Shown: one piece after another, positions 17,130 to 25,063 of the stretch
How the letters are laid out: each line of letters opens with the position of its first letter
Position numbering within the stretch: position 1 is the stretch's first letter
Assembly (NCBI RefSeq): GCF_025791835.1
Contig: NZ_JAOXLP010000008.1
Location: forward strand, 1 to 64,000
Direction of reading: 5' to 3'
DNA from: Roseomonas xinghualingensis
GTDB lineage: Bacteria; Pseudomonadota; Alphaproteobacteria; Acetobacterales; Acetobacteraceae
DNA: 64,000 nt
The notes under the pieces: model-generated
What the model saw: only the letters and a program-made list of their open reading frames with translations
Databases searched by the model: none
What the model was told of the DNA's origin: nothing
Translations under genes and position numbers: made by a program

Positions 17130-18309
17130 GTTCACGGAATCCGGCAAGGATCAGGGAAGCGATGCCATAGACCACGGCGAGCACGACGAACACGCTCCCG
17201 ACTGTAAAGGCAGCCTTCGGATATTGTGGGCTCTCGGAAAGCTGTGGCTGCGTGATGCGCGCTACATAAAGCTGCTGCCGGGCTGCATCCACGCGCGCAG
17301 ATTCAAGGCTCGCTGCGGCGGAGACGAGCTGGCGATCGGCGAATTCACGCTCCAGCATCAGACGCTCATAGTTCGCCAGTTGCTGCGGAACGGCATGTTC
17401 GCCGGTGGTCAGGCGCTCGCGCTCCGCGACGATCTGCCTCTCCAGCGCCGAGATACGGTTGCGGAGCAGCTGGATCTGGGGATTGTCCGCCCGCATGTAG
17501 GCGCCCTTCTCCTGCAGCTCGGCACGGGTCTGGGTCAGGGCGCCTTCCAGCGCGCTCACGGAGGCCACGTTGGCGGCGCTTTCTCGGGCCGGATCGATCG
17601 CGCGGCCCTCCTGGCGGAAAGTGGTCAGCGCCTCGCGCGCGGCCAAAACCCGGCTCTCGGCGATCTCCACCTCCCGGCGCGCGGTGCCCAGCGTGTCCTC
17701 GCGCTGCCGCTCACTGAGCTGATTGACGAGGTTCTCGGAGGCCACGAGGAGGGCCTCGGCCAGAAGTCTGGAATCCTCAGGACGGAAGCTGCGTGCCTGG
17801 ACGGCCACGGTGCCGGACTCGCTATCGTACTCAGCAGTCACCATGCGCCGGTAATAGCGGGTAAGGGTTTCAACCGAGGGTTCGTCGGTCCAGAGCATGG
17901 CAGGCAGGTCCGCTTCAGGCCGGCGCCAGATGGAAACGAGATCCACCGATTGCCGCACTGCGCGCACCGCATCCTGCGAGCGCAGGAAGTCGCGCACCGC
18001 CATGGCCTCTTCCTGCACGGGCTTGAAGCCGGCGCCGCCCAGGGCCGCGCCGAGAGCGCCGCCCAGGGCGCCGCCGCCGCCCGAGGAGCCGCGCACGAGG
18101 AAGCGCGCCTCGCTGGCGAACTGCCCGGCTGCGATAGCGTAGAAATAGGTGGCCGCGAGCGCAGTGGGCAGCACCACCGCCAGCAGGAAGCCGCGCCATT
18201 TCCGCAGCCCGGCCATCAGGCGCGACGGCTTCTTTCGGGACGAACCAGGGACGCTCGCCGAGGCAGGCGCCGCCGGATCAAAGGCTTTGATAGACGGCGA
18301 TACCTTCAT
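17119..18309 (-). CDS. kpsE: Capsule export inner-membrane/periplasmic adaptor (KpsE-like)
   Basis: A ~396-residue PCP-type protein with an N-terminal membrane segment (FLLAVVLPTALAATYFYAIA), a long periplasmic coiled-coil region (~170-330; TRAELQEKGAYMRADNPQIQ) and a C-terminal membrane segment (VGSVFVVLAVVYGIASLIL). This is the KpsE/RkpR/CtrB layout, linking the ABC exporter to KpsD. A Gly/Ala-rich insert (residues ~75-95) follows the first periplasmic strand and is unusual. ATG 18309 overlaps kpsT by 32 bp; further upstream in-frame starts lie wholly inside kpsT and are less likely. Confidence 0.87.
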   Translation of the reverse strand: MKVSPSIKAFDPAAPASASVPGSSRKKPSRLMAGLRKWRGFLLAVVLPTALAATYFYAIAAGQFASEARFLVRGSSGGGGALGGALGAALGGAGFKPVQEEAMAVRDFLRSQDAVRAVRQSVDLVSIWRRPEADLPAMLWTDEPSVETLTRYYRRMVTAEYDSESGTVAVQARSFRPEDSRLLAEALLVASENLVNQLSERQREDTLGTARREVEIAESRVLAAREALTTFRQEGRAIDPARESAANVASVSALEGALTQTRAELQEKGAYMRADNPQIQLLRNRISALERQIVAERERLTTGEHAVPQQLANYERLMLEREFADRQLVSAAASLESARVDAARQQLYVARITQPQLSESPQYPKAAFTVGSVFVVLAVVYGIASLILAGFREHAA

Positions 18310-18928
18310 CGATATCCTCATAGAGCTCCAGAAGGCCGTTCCGGAGCACAACAGCGGTGCGGCAATACTGCCTGATGTGGTCAGCGAAATGCGAGACCAT
18401 GAGCAGGGATGCATTGCCGAGGCGCTCTTCCAGCATGGTCTGGCAACGCTGGACGAAACGCTGATCCCCTGCCGAGATGATCTCGTCCACCAGGTAGCAG
18501 TCGAACTTCACGGCGAAGGACAATCCCATCAGGAGACGGCCCATCATGCCGGCGGAATAGGTGCGGACAGGCTCGTAGAAATACTGTCCGATTTCAGAAA
18601 AGGATTGCACGAAGTCCAACGTCTCGCGCACGTCCTGCCCATAGATGCGGGCGATGAAGCGTGCATTGTCGGCGCCGCTCAGGCTGGCCTGCAGGCCGAA
18701 GCCGGAGCCAAGGGGCCAGGACACCGACATCTCCCGCCGAACGCGCCCGCTCGACGGCGATTCAACGCCGGACATGACGCGCATGAGGGTGGATTTGCCC
18801 GCGCCGTTGCGCCCGAGGATGCCCACCGCGTCACCACGCTCGATCACCGCGTTGATGCCGCGCAGGATCTCCCGTTGCCCGCCGCGCACGGGATAGGACT
18901 TCCAGACGTTTTCCAGGATCAGTGCCAT
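18278..18928 (-). CDS. kpsT: Capsular polysaccharide ABC transporter ATPase (KpsT-like)
   Basis: A 216-residue ATPase, the usual short KpsT length. Walker A is GRNGAGKST (~38-46) and Walker B ends in CYLVDEIISAGD. The ABC signature is the degenerate YSAGMMGRLLMGLS seen in polysaccharide exporters in place of LSGGQ. It powers export of the finished chain across the inner membrane with KpsM. It starts 7 bp after kpsM on the minus strand and overlaps kpsE. Confidence 0.93.
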   Translation of the reverse strand: MALILENVWKSYPVRGGQREILRGINAVIERGDAVGILGRNGAGKSTLMRVMSGVESPSSGRVRREMSVSWPLGSGFGLQASLSGADNARFIARIYGQDVRETLDFVQSFSEIGQYFYEPVRTYSAGMMGRLLMGLSFAVKFDCYLVDEIISAGDQRFVQRCQTMLEERLGNASLLMVSHFADHIRQYCRTAVVLRNGLLELYEDIDEGIAVYQSL

Positions 18929-18935
18929 GGTGGGA

Positions 18936-19763
18936 TCAGAAGATGTTGAGTTTGCGCCGGGCCGTCCTCAGCGCGGCAAGGCCAAGTAGATTCGTGCCCA
19001 GGATCCACCAGACGACATAGGGAATATCGTAATAGGAGGGGAAACGGTCTCCGAACATACCTTCCCGGATTGCCTCGTGAAGACTGACAAGCGGATTCCA
19101 GAGCAGCAACTCGCGCAGATGGCTCGGGAACCAGTGTAGCGCGTAGAAGGCGCCGGAGAGGGGCATCATCAGATAGGTGATCGGATGGATCAGCCGGTCG
19201 AGGCCTTCCCAGCGCGAAGTGGCGGCGGCGAGCATCATCGAAAGGCCGTGGCAGAGCAGACACATCAGGATCAGGGCAAACAAGATCTGCGCCACATTGG
19301 CGGGCACGATCTCGAAGAACCAGGCTGCTCCCGAAACGATAATCACGATCACGCCGATAACAGCAGCGGCTTCCAGCAGGTTCCGCGCGATCATTACATC
19401 CACCGGCGTAACCTGGCGGTGGAAGAGAAGGGTGAGATTTGAGTGCAGTGCCGATCCCGCCCGGTTCACGATGGAGCGGAACATGAAGAACGGCACATAG
19501 CCTACGATGCTGAAGAGGAAGGGATTCACTCCACCTGGCAGCTGGCGGCCATGCGCCGTGTGCATCAGCCCCACCATGCAGCCCAGGAAGAGCGGCTCGA
19601 AGAACATCCAGAGGAAGCCAAGATTATGCCGGCCAAAGCGCGTCTGCATCTCGCGCATGATCAGCGCGCCGATCACGCGGCCCTGGGTGGCAATCCCCTC
19701 GATCAGCCAATGGCTCCGTTCCCGCCGCGAGGGCGGCTCCGGAACGGTGCCAGCAGCGCTCAC
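18936..19763 (-). CDS. kpsM: Capsular polysaccharide ABC transporter permease (KpsM-like)
   Basis: A 275-residue ABC-2 family permease with about six membrane segments (for example AAAVIGVIVIIVSGAAWFF and ILFALILMCLLCHGLSMML). The cytoplasmic N-terminus MREMQTRFGRHNLGFLWMF is the hallmark of polysaccharide exporters. It forms the membrane channel with KpsT. The GTG start overlaps the stop of the upstream lipoprotein gene (GTGA), which indicates a single operon lipoprotein-kpsM-T-E-D. Confidence 0.92.
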   Translation of the reverse strand: MSAAGTVPEPPSRRERSHWLIEGIATQGRVIGALIMREMQTRFGRHNLGFLWMFFEPLFLGCMVGLMHTAHGRQLPGGVNPFLFSIVGYVPFFMFRSIVNRAGSALHSNLTLLFHRQVTPVDVMIARNLLEAAAVIGVIVIIVSGAAWFFEIVPANVAQILFALILMCLLCHGLSMMLAAATSRWEGLDRLIHPITYLMMPLSGAFYALHWFPSHLRELLLWNPLVSLHEAIREGMFGDRFPSYYDIPYVVWWILGTNLLGLAALRTARRKLNIF

Positions 19764-20179
19764 GGCCGGTAGACCGCCCCGCCGCGCAGCAACGCCCGTG
19801 CCGCGATCCAGCCCTGGGCCGGATCATTGCAATAGGTGGCGCCCGGCGGGCCGCCCGGTGTGTTGGCCTGGCCGAACTGCACCTCGCGGCATTCGCGGCC
19901 CGAGGCGGCGTTGTAAGTGCGGACCATGCGGGCCGAGACCGTCCGGCCACTATCGGGCAGTACCACCGCCTCGGTCTGCCCCATATGGGCACGCGCCGCG
20001 AAGGCGGCCACCGGATCTGCAGCGCGGACGGGCAGCACCACGCCTGTCGCGGGTGGCGGCGAGCTGGGGGCGGGGCCAAGACCTATCGGGTTCCACCAAC
20101 TCGACTCTGTGGCATCCGAGGCACAGCCGGTTAGCGCCAGGGCGGTGATCAGGGCGAGGCACCGAAGCGGGGCCACCAT
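19760..20179 (-). CDS. Small lipoprotein in the capsule operon
   Basis: A ~139-residue protein beginning MVAPLRCLALITALALTGCAS, a signal peptide ending in a lipobox (LTGC), so it is probably lipidated and outer-membrane bound. The C-terminal part (VSARMVRTYNAASGRECREV) recalls the C-terminal domain of 17-kDa surface-antigen-like lipoproteins, with two Cys that could form a disulfide. ATG 20179 is chosen because it places the hydrophobic core normally; an in-frame ATG at 20251 is also open. It is the first gene of the kpsMTED operon, suggesting an accessory role in export. Confidence 0.7.
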   Translation of the reverse strand: MVAPLRCLALITALALTGCASDATESSWWNPIGLGPAPSSPPPATGVVLPVRAADPVAAFAARAHMGQTEAVVLPDSGRTVSARMVRTYNAASGRECREVQFGQANTPGGPPGATYCNDPAQGWIAARALLRGGAVYRP

Positions 20180-20292
20180 TCCTTCAACTACAGAACCTGC
20201 GGGAATCCGGGGATACGCCCCAGCCCGCCCGAAAGGCATGGCTTGCATCATGGCGGCTGTTTATCCTAGCGGAGCGCAGCAAGCAAAACCCG

Positions 20293-22143
20293 ATGACATC
20301 TCCGGAACCGACCGCCGCGCTGCCTCCCCTCTCTTTTCCGTCCGCCCTCCTGGTCCGCTGGCCGCATCTTCCGGCCTTCTGGCCGGGTCGCGCCGTGGCA
20401 CCCGCAGGGCCCGGCGCGGTGTTGGTGCTTGAGGAGGGCAGTCTCGTTCCGGCGGACTGGGCGGGGCCGGTGCTCCGCTTCAGCCTTGGGCCCTTCGCGC
20501 CGCCCAGCTTCGCCGGGCGCAGCGCCCCGCCGCTGATCCTGCTGGATGAGACTTCGGATCTTCCCGCTGGCGAGGCGAAGGCCCTGGCGGCGCTGGTCGC
20601 GCAATCCCGCCTCGGGGGGCCGCTTGGCCTGCCAGATCCGGGCGCAGCCATGCTGGCGCTTCCCGCACGCGCCGTGGCACTGGTGCTGGACCCTTGCGAT
20701 CCGGCGCAGCGCGCAACGGCCGAAGCGGCGCTTACGGTGGCGAGGGCGGGCGTTCATCCGGTGCTGGTGGCGCGCGATCCCTGGGCGGATCCTGCCGCCG
20801 CGCCCGTCCTGCCTCCCTTGCCCGGCCTGCGCCGTCTGCCGCAGCCGCTTTCCCCCTGGACGCTGCTGGATGCCGCCGCAACGCTGCATGGCGCCAGCCC
20901 GGTGATGGCCGCGCTGGCCGAGGCGGCTGGCGTGCCGCACGACCGGACGGGAGAGCATCTGCAGCCTCTTCTCGCCCGAACGCGCGCCGCCGATCCCTTC
21001 CGCCGCCGCCCCTGGACGCGGGCGGATAGCCTCGCCCTGCTCGCGGATTGGACAGGGGCCGAGCGCTCCAACCGTGGCGTCGCGGCGGCAATCGGCATCG
21101 CGCGCTGGAAACGCCGTCAGGTGGGCGCGCTGCTGGCGCGTGAGGGCGGCACGCCCTTCTTTACCCATGACGCCGCCCGCGCTGTTGAGCGTGCGCGGGC
21201 GGAAGGCGGGGCGATCGTCGCCTGGGCTGCTTCCTGCCCCGACACGCTGGCGGCCACCATTCGCGGGCAGGGCGTGGAACTGCGTCTGCTGGAGGATGGC
21301 TTCGTGCGTTCCCGCGGATTGGGCGCGCGCTTCCTGCCAGGCGCCTCCTATTGCCTGGATCCGTTGGGCGCGCATTACGATCCGCGCCAACTCTCCACGC
21401 TGGAAAGCATGCTGGCGCAAGGTGGCTTCACGTCGCCGCTGCTGGCCCGCGCGGTCGCCTTGCGGGCGGAGATCGTCCGGCGTGGCGTGTCCAAGTACAA
21501 TCTGACCGGCGAGGCCGCGCTGCCCGCCTTCCCGCGCGGGCGCCGGGTGGTGCTGGTGCCGGGCCAGGTAGAGGACGATGCCTCCGTGCGCCTTGGTGGC
21601 GGGGCGATCCGCTCGAACCTGGATCTGCTGCGGGCTGTCCGTGCGGCGGAGCCAGATGCCTTCATCCTCTACAAGCCGCATCCGGATCTGGAGGCGGGCT
21701 TCCGCCGGGGCCGGCTGCGCGCAGCCGAGCTGAAGGGGCTGGCGGATGCCGTGGTGGGGCGCGTGCCGCTTCCGGCGCTGCTGCCGCAGGTGGATGCGCT
21801 GCACACCCTTACCTCGCTCTCAGGCTTCGAAGCCCTGTTGCGCGGCGTGGCCGTGACCTGCTGGGGCCAGCCTTTCTACGCCGGCTGGGGGCTGACGGAG
21901 GATCGCGCGCCTTTTCCGGCTGGGCGGCGCGGCATTGCCCGCACGCTGGATGAGCTGGTGGCAGCCGCTCTCATACTCTACCCGCGCTATGTCGATCCGG
22001 TGACGCTGCTGCCCTGCCCGCCGGAGGTGATGCTGGACCGGCTGGAGGATCCCACCGCCTGGCGCCTCTCGCCCTTCACGCTTCATCGCGGCCTGGAAGG
22101 ATTCCTGCGGGGAACTCTGGCGCGGATCGGTGGCCGGCGGTGA
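20293..22143 (+). CDS. kpsC: KpsC/RkpJ-like capsule beta-Kdo glycosyltransferase
   Basis: A 616-residue capsule biosynthesis protein. The C-terminal ~350 residues contain one clear Kdo-transferase module: LLEDGFVRSRGLGARFLPG, VLVPGQVEDDAS, LYKPHPDLEAG and CWGQPFYAGWGLTED. Canonical KpsC has two such modules, each adding one Kdo of the poly-Kdo linker on the lipid acceptor. The first ~250 residues here lack these motifs, so the N-terminal module is degenerate or absent. It is divergent from the lipoprotein-kpsMTED operon across a ~110-bp gap and overlaps the next gene by 4 bp (GTGA). Confidence 0.87.
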   Translation: MTSPEPTAALPPLSFPSALLVRWPHLPAFWPGRAVAPAGPGAVLVLEEGSLVPADWAGPVLRFSLGPFAPPSFAGRSAPPLILLDETSDLPAGEAKALAALVAQSRLGGPLGLPDPGAAMLALPARAVALVLDPCDPAQRATAEAALTVARAGVHPVLVARDPWADPAAAPVLPPLPGLRRLPQPLSPWTLLDAAATLHGASPVMAALAEAAGVPHDRTGEHLQPLLARTRAADPFRRRPWTRADSLALLADWTGAERSNRGVAAAIGIARWKRRQVGALLAREGGTPFFTHDAARAVERARAEGGAIVAWAASCPDTLAATIRGQGVELRLLEDGFVRSRGLGARFLPGASYCLDPLGAHYDPRQLSTLESMLAQGGFTSPLLARAVALRAEIVRRGVSKYNLTGEAALPAFPRGRRVVLVPGQVEDDASVRLGGGAIRSNLDLLRAVRAAEPDAFILYKPHPDLEAGFRRGRLRAAELKGLADAVVGRVPLPALLPQVDALHTLTSLSGFEALLRGVAVTCWGQPFYAGWGLTEDRAPFPAGRRGIARTLDELVAAALILYPRYVDPVTLLPCPPEVMLDRLEDPTAWRLSPFTLHRGLEGFLRGTLARIGGRR

Positions 22144-22916
22144 GCGGCTTCGTGGGCGGCGTCATCGTCTCGGGCGCCTCGCGGGGTCTGGGCGCGGCGC
22201 TGGCACGGCGCTTCGCGGCGCCTGGCGTGACCTTGGGGCTGCTGGCACGCGGCGAGGCCGGACTGCACGAGACGGCGGCCGCCTGCGCGGCGCGCGGCGC
22301 GACCGTGCGGATCGCGGCCGTGGATGTACGGGATGCGGAAGAAGTCGCGCGGACCGTGCTGAAATGGGACGCAGCGGTGCCCACCGGGCTGGTTGTGGCC
22401 AATGCCGGGATCGCCGCCGGCCGCCGGCCTGATGGCTCGGCGGAGACGGCAGCGGAGGCGGCTTCGCAGGTCTCGGTGAACCTGCTGGGCGCGATCCATC
22501 TCGTCGGCCCACTGCTGCCGGCGATCCACGCGCGGGGGGCAGGGCGCATCGGGCTTGTTACCTCGCTCGCGGCCTTCCGGGGGCTGCCGGACAGCCCGGG
22601 CTACAGCGCGTCCAAAGCAGGGCTCTGGGCCTGGGGCGAGGCGATCCGCGCCGATCTCGCGGGTACGGGCGCGGGGGTGACGCTGATCGCGCCCGGTTTC
22701 TTCGACAGTGCCATGGGCGATGCCTGGGTGGGCGCGCGGCCCTTCTCCCTCTCCACCGAGGAAGCGGCCGCGCGGATCGAGCGCGCGTTGCGCGCCGGGC
22801 GCGCGAGCTGCGTCTTTCCGCTGCCCCTTGCCGCCGGGCTGCGCGCGCTCGCTCTGCTGCCCACGCCGCTGGCCGATCGCGCGGTGCGGCTGCTGCGCTT
22901 CCGCATCCGCCCCTAG
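22140..22916 (+). CDS. SDR oxidoreductase of the capsule locus (RkpH-like)
   Basis: A 258-residue short-chain dehydrogenase with SGASRGLGAALARRF, VANAGIA, the Ser in VTSLAAFRG and the YSASK catalytic pair. It starts with GTG overlapping the kpsC stop. In the Sinorhizobium rkp-1 region an SDR (RkpH) accompanies RkpA, RkpG and RkpJ, and the same set is present here. It may reduce the keto group of the lipid precursor made by the oxoamine synthase; this is inference. Its stop and that of the convergent kpsS share one CTAG sequence. Confidence 0.85.
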   Translation: MSGFVGGVIVSGASRGLGAALARRFAAPGVTLGLLARGEAGLHETAAACAARGATVRIAAVDVRDAEEVARTVLKWDAAVPTGLVVANAGIAAGRRPDGSAETAAEAASQVSVNLLGAIHLVGPLLPAIHARGAGRIGLVTSLAAFRGLPDSPGYSASKAGLWAWGEAIRADLAGTGAGVTLIAPGFFDSAMGDAWVGARPFSLSTEEAAARIERALRAGRASCVFPLPLAAGLRALALLPTPLADRAVRLLRFRIRP

Positions 22917-24175
22917 ACGAACGGTGACGGCGGCTCGATCACCGGCTCATTGATCAGCCCATGATGGAGCCGCTGCGCTGCCTGCTCCACCGCCACATCG
23001 AGCCCTGGGCGCGCGTAATAGACGCCGCGGATATGCAGGCAATGCGCGATGCCGCGCAGGAAGGCCTCACGCAGCACCGGGTCCGGCGGGCGTCCCTCGG
23101 TCCAGAAACGGTCGAGTGGCCCCTCATGGGTGAGGCCCTGAATTCGGTAGATGGCGTGCCCCAGGGCGTGCGTCGGCAGGTGATCCAGAATGGCGCGGAG
23201 GCCGACCGTGCTGTTGATGGTGACCACGCCCTGCACATTCTCAGTGATCGCACCGAGATTGCCGCCGCCAAGGTAGTGCACGCGGTCGGAAACCCCCGCG
23301 CGCTTCGCGATGCGCCGCACGCGCCTGCGCCAGTTCTTCATGGCGGGATCCAGCGGATGGACCTTGAAGAGGAGTTGGGCGTCGGGCGGGGCATGGGCGG
23401 CGAAGGACTGCGTCACTTCCTCGATCGCCGCGTCCAGGCTGGTGTAGGAGGAATAGGCGCGGACGGAGAAGTCCGTCTCCATCTGCATGGCCATGAGGAA
23501 GAGCGGACCGCGCCCCTGCAAGCGGGCCATGATGGCGTCGGCTCTACGGTTCGCCTGCCGCCGCAGGATGATTCGCAGCAAGGTGCCGAGATAGACCTGC
23601 GCGGGGTGGTAGATCTGGTGGCCGCGGTAATGCGGGAAGAAGCCCGGCAGCAGCGAGACGAGGTGGTAGGCTACGTCCAGCGCGGCCTGGTTACGGAAGC
23701 TGTCCTTGTAGCGCCCGCCGAAATCCGGCGGCGGCAACGTCTCGGCTAGGGCAAGGATGGCTGCAGGGTCACGCGGGAAGCGGCTCTCGCGATTCATCCC
23801 TTCGGCTTCAAAGACGATCCAGTCCGGGCGGAAATAGCCGAAATCGGTTGCGACCACCGCAATGCCGCGCGCCCGGGCCGCCGCGATCGCCTCCCGGTGA
23901 TAGAAGCGTTGCTCGCCGAGAAGGATGATGTCGGTGATCCCGCGCTCATCGAGGAAGTCTGCGATGAAGGCGGGCCATTCCTCGGGTCGGCCCCGGTAAT
24001 CCACCGCTCCACCGACTCGCCAGAACAGCTTGTCGCCGAGGCAGAGATTGATCCGGTGCACCCCGTGCCCGAGCGCACGGAGTCGCTTTCCCAGCAAGGG
24101 AAAGAAAAAGCTGACGGGACCCTGCAGAAACAGGAACTGCCGCCCTTGCCGGGTATTCGCTGCGTCTGCGGGCAC
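22913..24175 (-). CDS. kpsS: Capsule polysaccharide export/biosynthesis protein (KpsS-like)
   Basis: A 420-residue KpsS-family protein. KpsS adds the first Kdo to the phosphatidylglycerol-type acceptor before KpsC extends it. Visible blocks are FLQGPVSFFFPLLGKRLRA at the N-terminus, GYFRPDWIVFEAEGMN, LLFKVHPLDPAM and TINSTVGLRAILDHLPTHAL. The GTG start has GGA ~9 bases upstream and gives the family N-terminus QFLFLQGP. It follows the formyltransferase gene by 66 bp, ending the five-gene minus-strand unit that starts at 35160. Confidence 0.88.
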   Translation of the reverse strand: MPADAANTRQGRQFLFLQGPVSFFFPLLGKRLRALGHGVHRINLCLGDKLFWRVGGAVDYRGRPEEWPAFIADFLDERGITDIILLGEQRFYHREAIAAARARGIAVVATDFGYFRPDWIVFEAEGMNRESRFPRDPAAILALAETLPPPDFGGRYKDSFRNQAALDVAYHLVSLLPGFFPHYRGHQIYHPAQVYLGTLLRIILRRQANRRADAIMARLQGRGPLFLMAMQMETDFSVRAYSSYTSLDAAIEEVTQSFAAHAPPDAQLLFKVHPLDPAMKNWRRRVRRIAKRAGVSDRVHYLGGGNLGAITENVQGVVTINSTVGLRAILDHLPTHALGHAIYRIQGLTHEGPLDRFWTEGRPPDPVLREAFLRGIAHCLHIRGVYYARPGLDVAVEQAAQRLHHGLINEPVIEPPSPFV

Positions 24176-24241
24176 TGTTGTTCCATATGCAGGGCCGGCG
24201 AAGCACGCAATGGCAGGAGGCGATCGTGCCGTGGAGAAGGC

Positions 24242-25063
24242 TCAGACGCGCATGCGCAGCGCGGCGCCGATATCCGCCGGGTTAAGCAGCCGTGCGCCGC
24301 GCCGGCGAGCCTGGCGCAGGGCGGCGCGGTCTGGAAAGGGGCAGTATGGCAGCGGTTCCGCCGCCGGAGTCTCCGCAGCGGTGCCGGAGGCGAGGGCCTG
24401 CAGTACTTCGCCCGCCAGCGGCACGGCCGCCTGGTGAAGGCGCCGTGCCGCGGCGGAGGCGGTGATGCCCGGCGGCAAGGTGATGGCGCGCTGCGCGAGA
24501 ATCGGTCCCGCATCGATCCGTGGCACGAGGCGGTGGATCGTTACGCCATAGGCAGGTTCCGCCTCCGCACCCGCCCAGAAGGTGGGGATGGGGCCGCGAT
24601 GCCGGGGCAACAGAGAGGGATGGATGTTGATTCCGCCCATCGGCGCCAGGGCGATGGTGGCCGCCGAGAGGATCTGATCGAAATGGAAGGTCACGATCAG
24701 ATCCGGTCCCGCGGCGCGCAGCGCCGCGTGGAAGGCCGGGCCGTTCACATCCTCTACCACCGCCTCGGGGATGCCGGCTTCGCGTGCCTGTGCCGAGAGC
24801 GATCCCGTGCCACCCGCGAGGGTGGTGGCCAAGCGCGGCAGGGCCATGTTCACGGCAAGATAGGCAAGCATCCGTGGCCCGGATCGCCGAAGGTGCCTCA
24901 ACGTCTGGCCCAGCGCTCCTCCGGCCTGGCGCCGGTACGGATTGGACAGGCCCAGCAGGACGACCTTCCCTCCATGGACGCGCAGGAAGGCCGCGACGGC
25001 CTCGCTGCTCGCGGCACTCCCAAGGGTGAGAAGGGCAAGGCGCAGCGGCCGGGGCCGGTTCAG
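24242..25063 (-). CDS. Formyltransferase-like protein, probable CTG start
   Basis: A formyltransferase-fold protein, ~273 residues if it starts at CTG 25063. The folate-type formyltransferase active site is intact: INIHPSLLPRHRGPIPTFWA (Asn, His) and RIDAGPILAQ (Asp). The first ATG/GTG/TTG in frame is TTG 24901, which would remove the first strand-helix units of the Rossmann domain (LRLALLTLGSAAS, GGKVVLLGLSNPY). The frame is open to a CTG overlapping the upstream stop as CTGA, with GGAG 8 bases before it. Its place between an oxoamine synthase and kpsS suggests N-formylation of an amino group on a lipid or sugar; the substrate is unknown. Confidence 0.75.
   Translation of the reverse strand: MNRPRPLRLALLTLGSAASSEAVAAFLRVHGGKVVLLGLSNPYRRQAGGALGQTLRHLRRSGPRMLAYLAVNMALPRLATTLAGGTGSLSAQAREAGIPEAVVEDVNGPAFHAALRAAGPDLIVTFHFDQILSAATIALAPMGGINIHPSLLPRHRGPIPTFWAGAEAEPAYGVTIHRLVPRIDAGPILAQRAITLPPGITASAAARRLHQAAVPLAGEVLQALASGTAAETPAAEPLPYCPFPDRAALRQARRRGARLLNPADIGAALRMRV

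Noticed and set aside
16156..18964. Several plus-strand frames over the kps genes
   Set aside because: All are antisense to kpsD, kpsE or kpsT and show no domain features.
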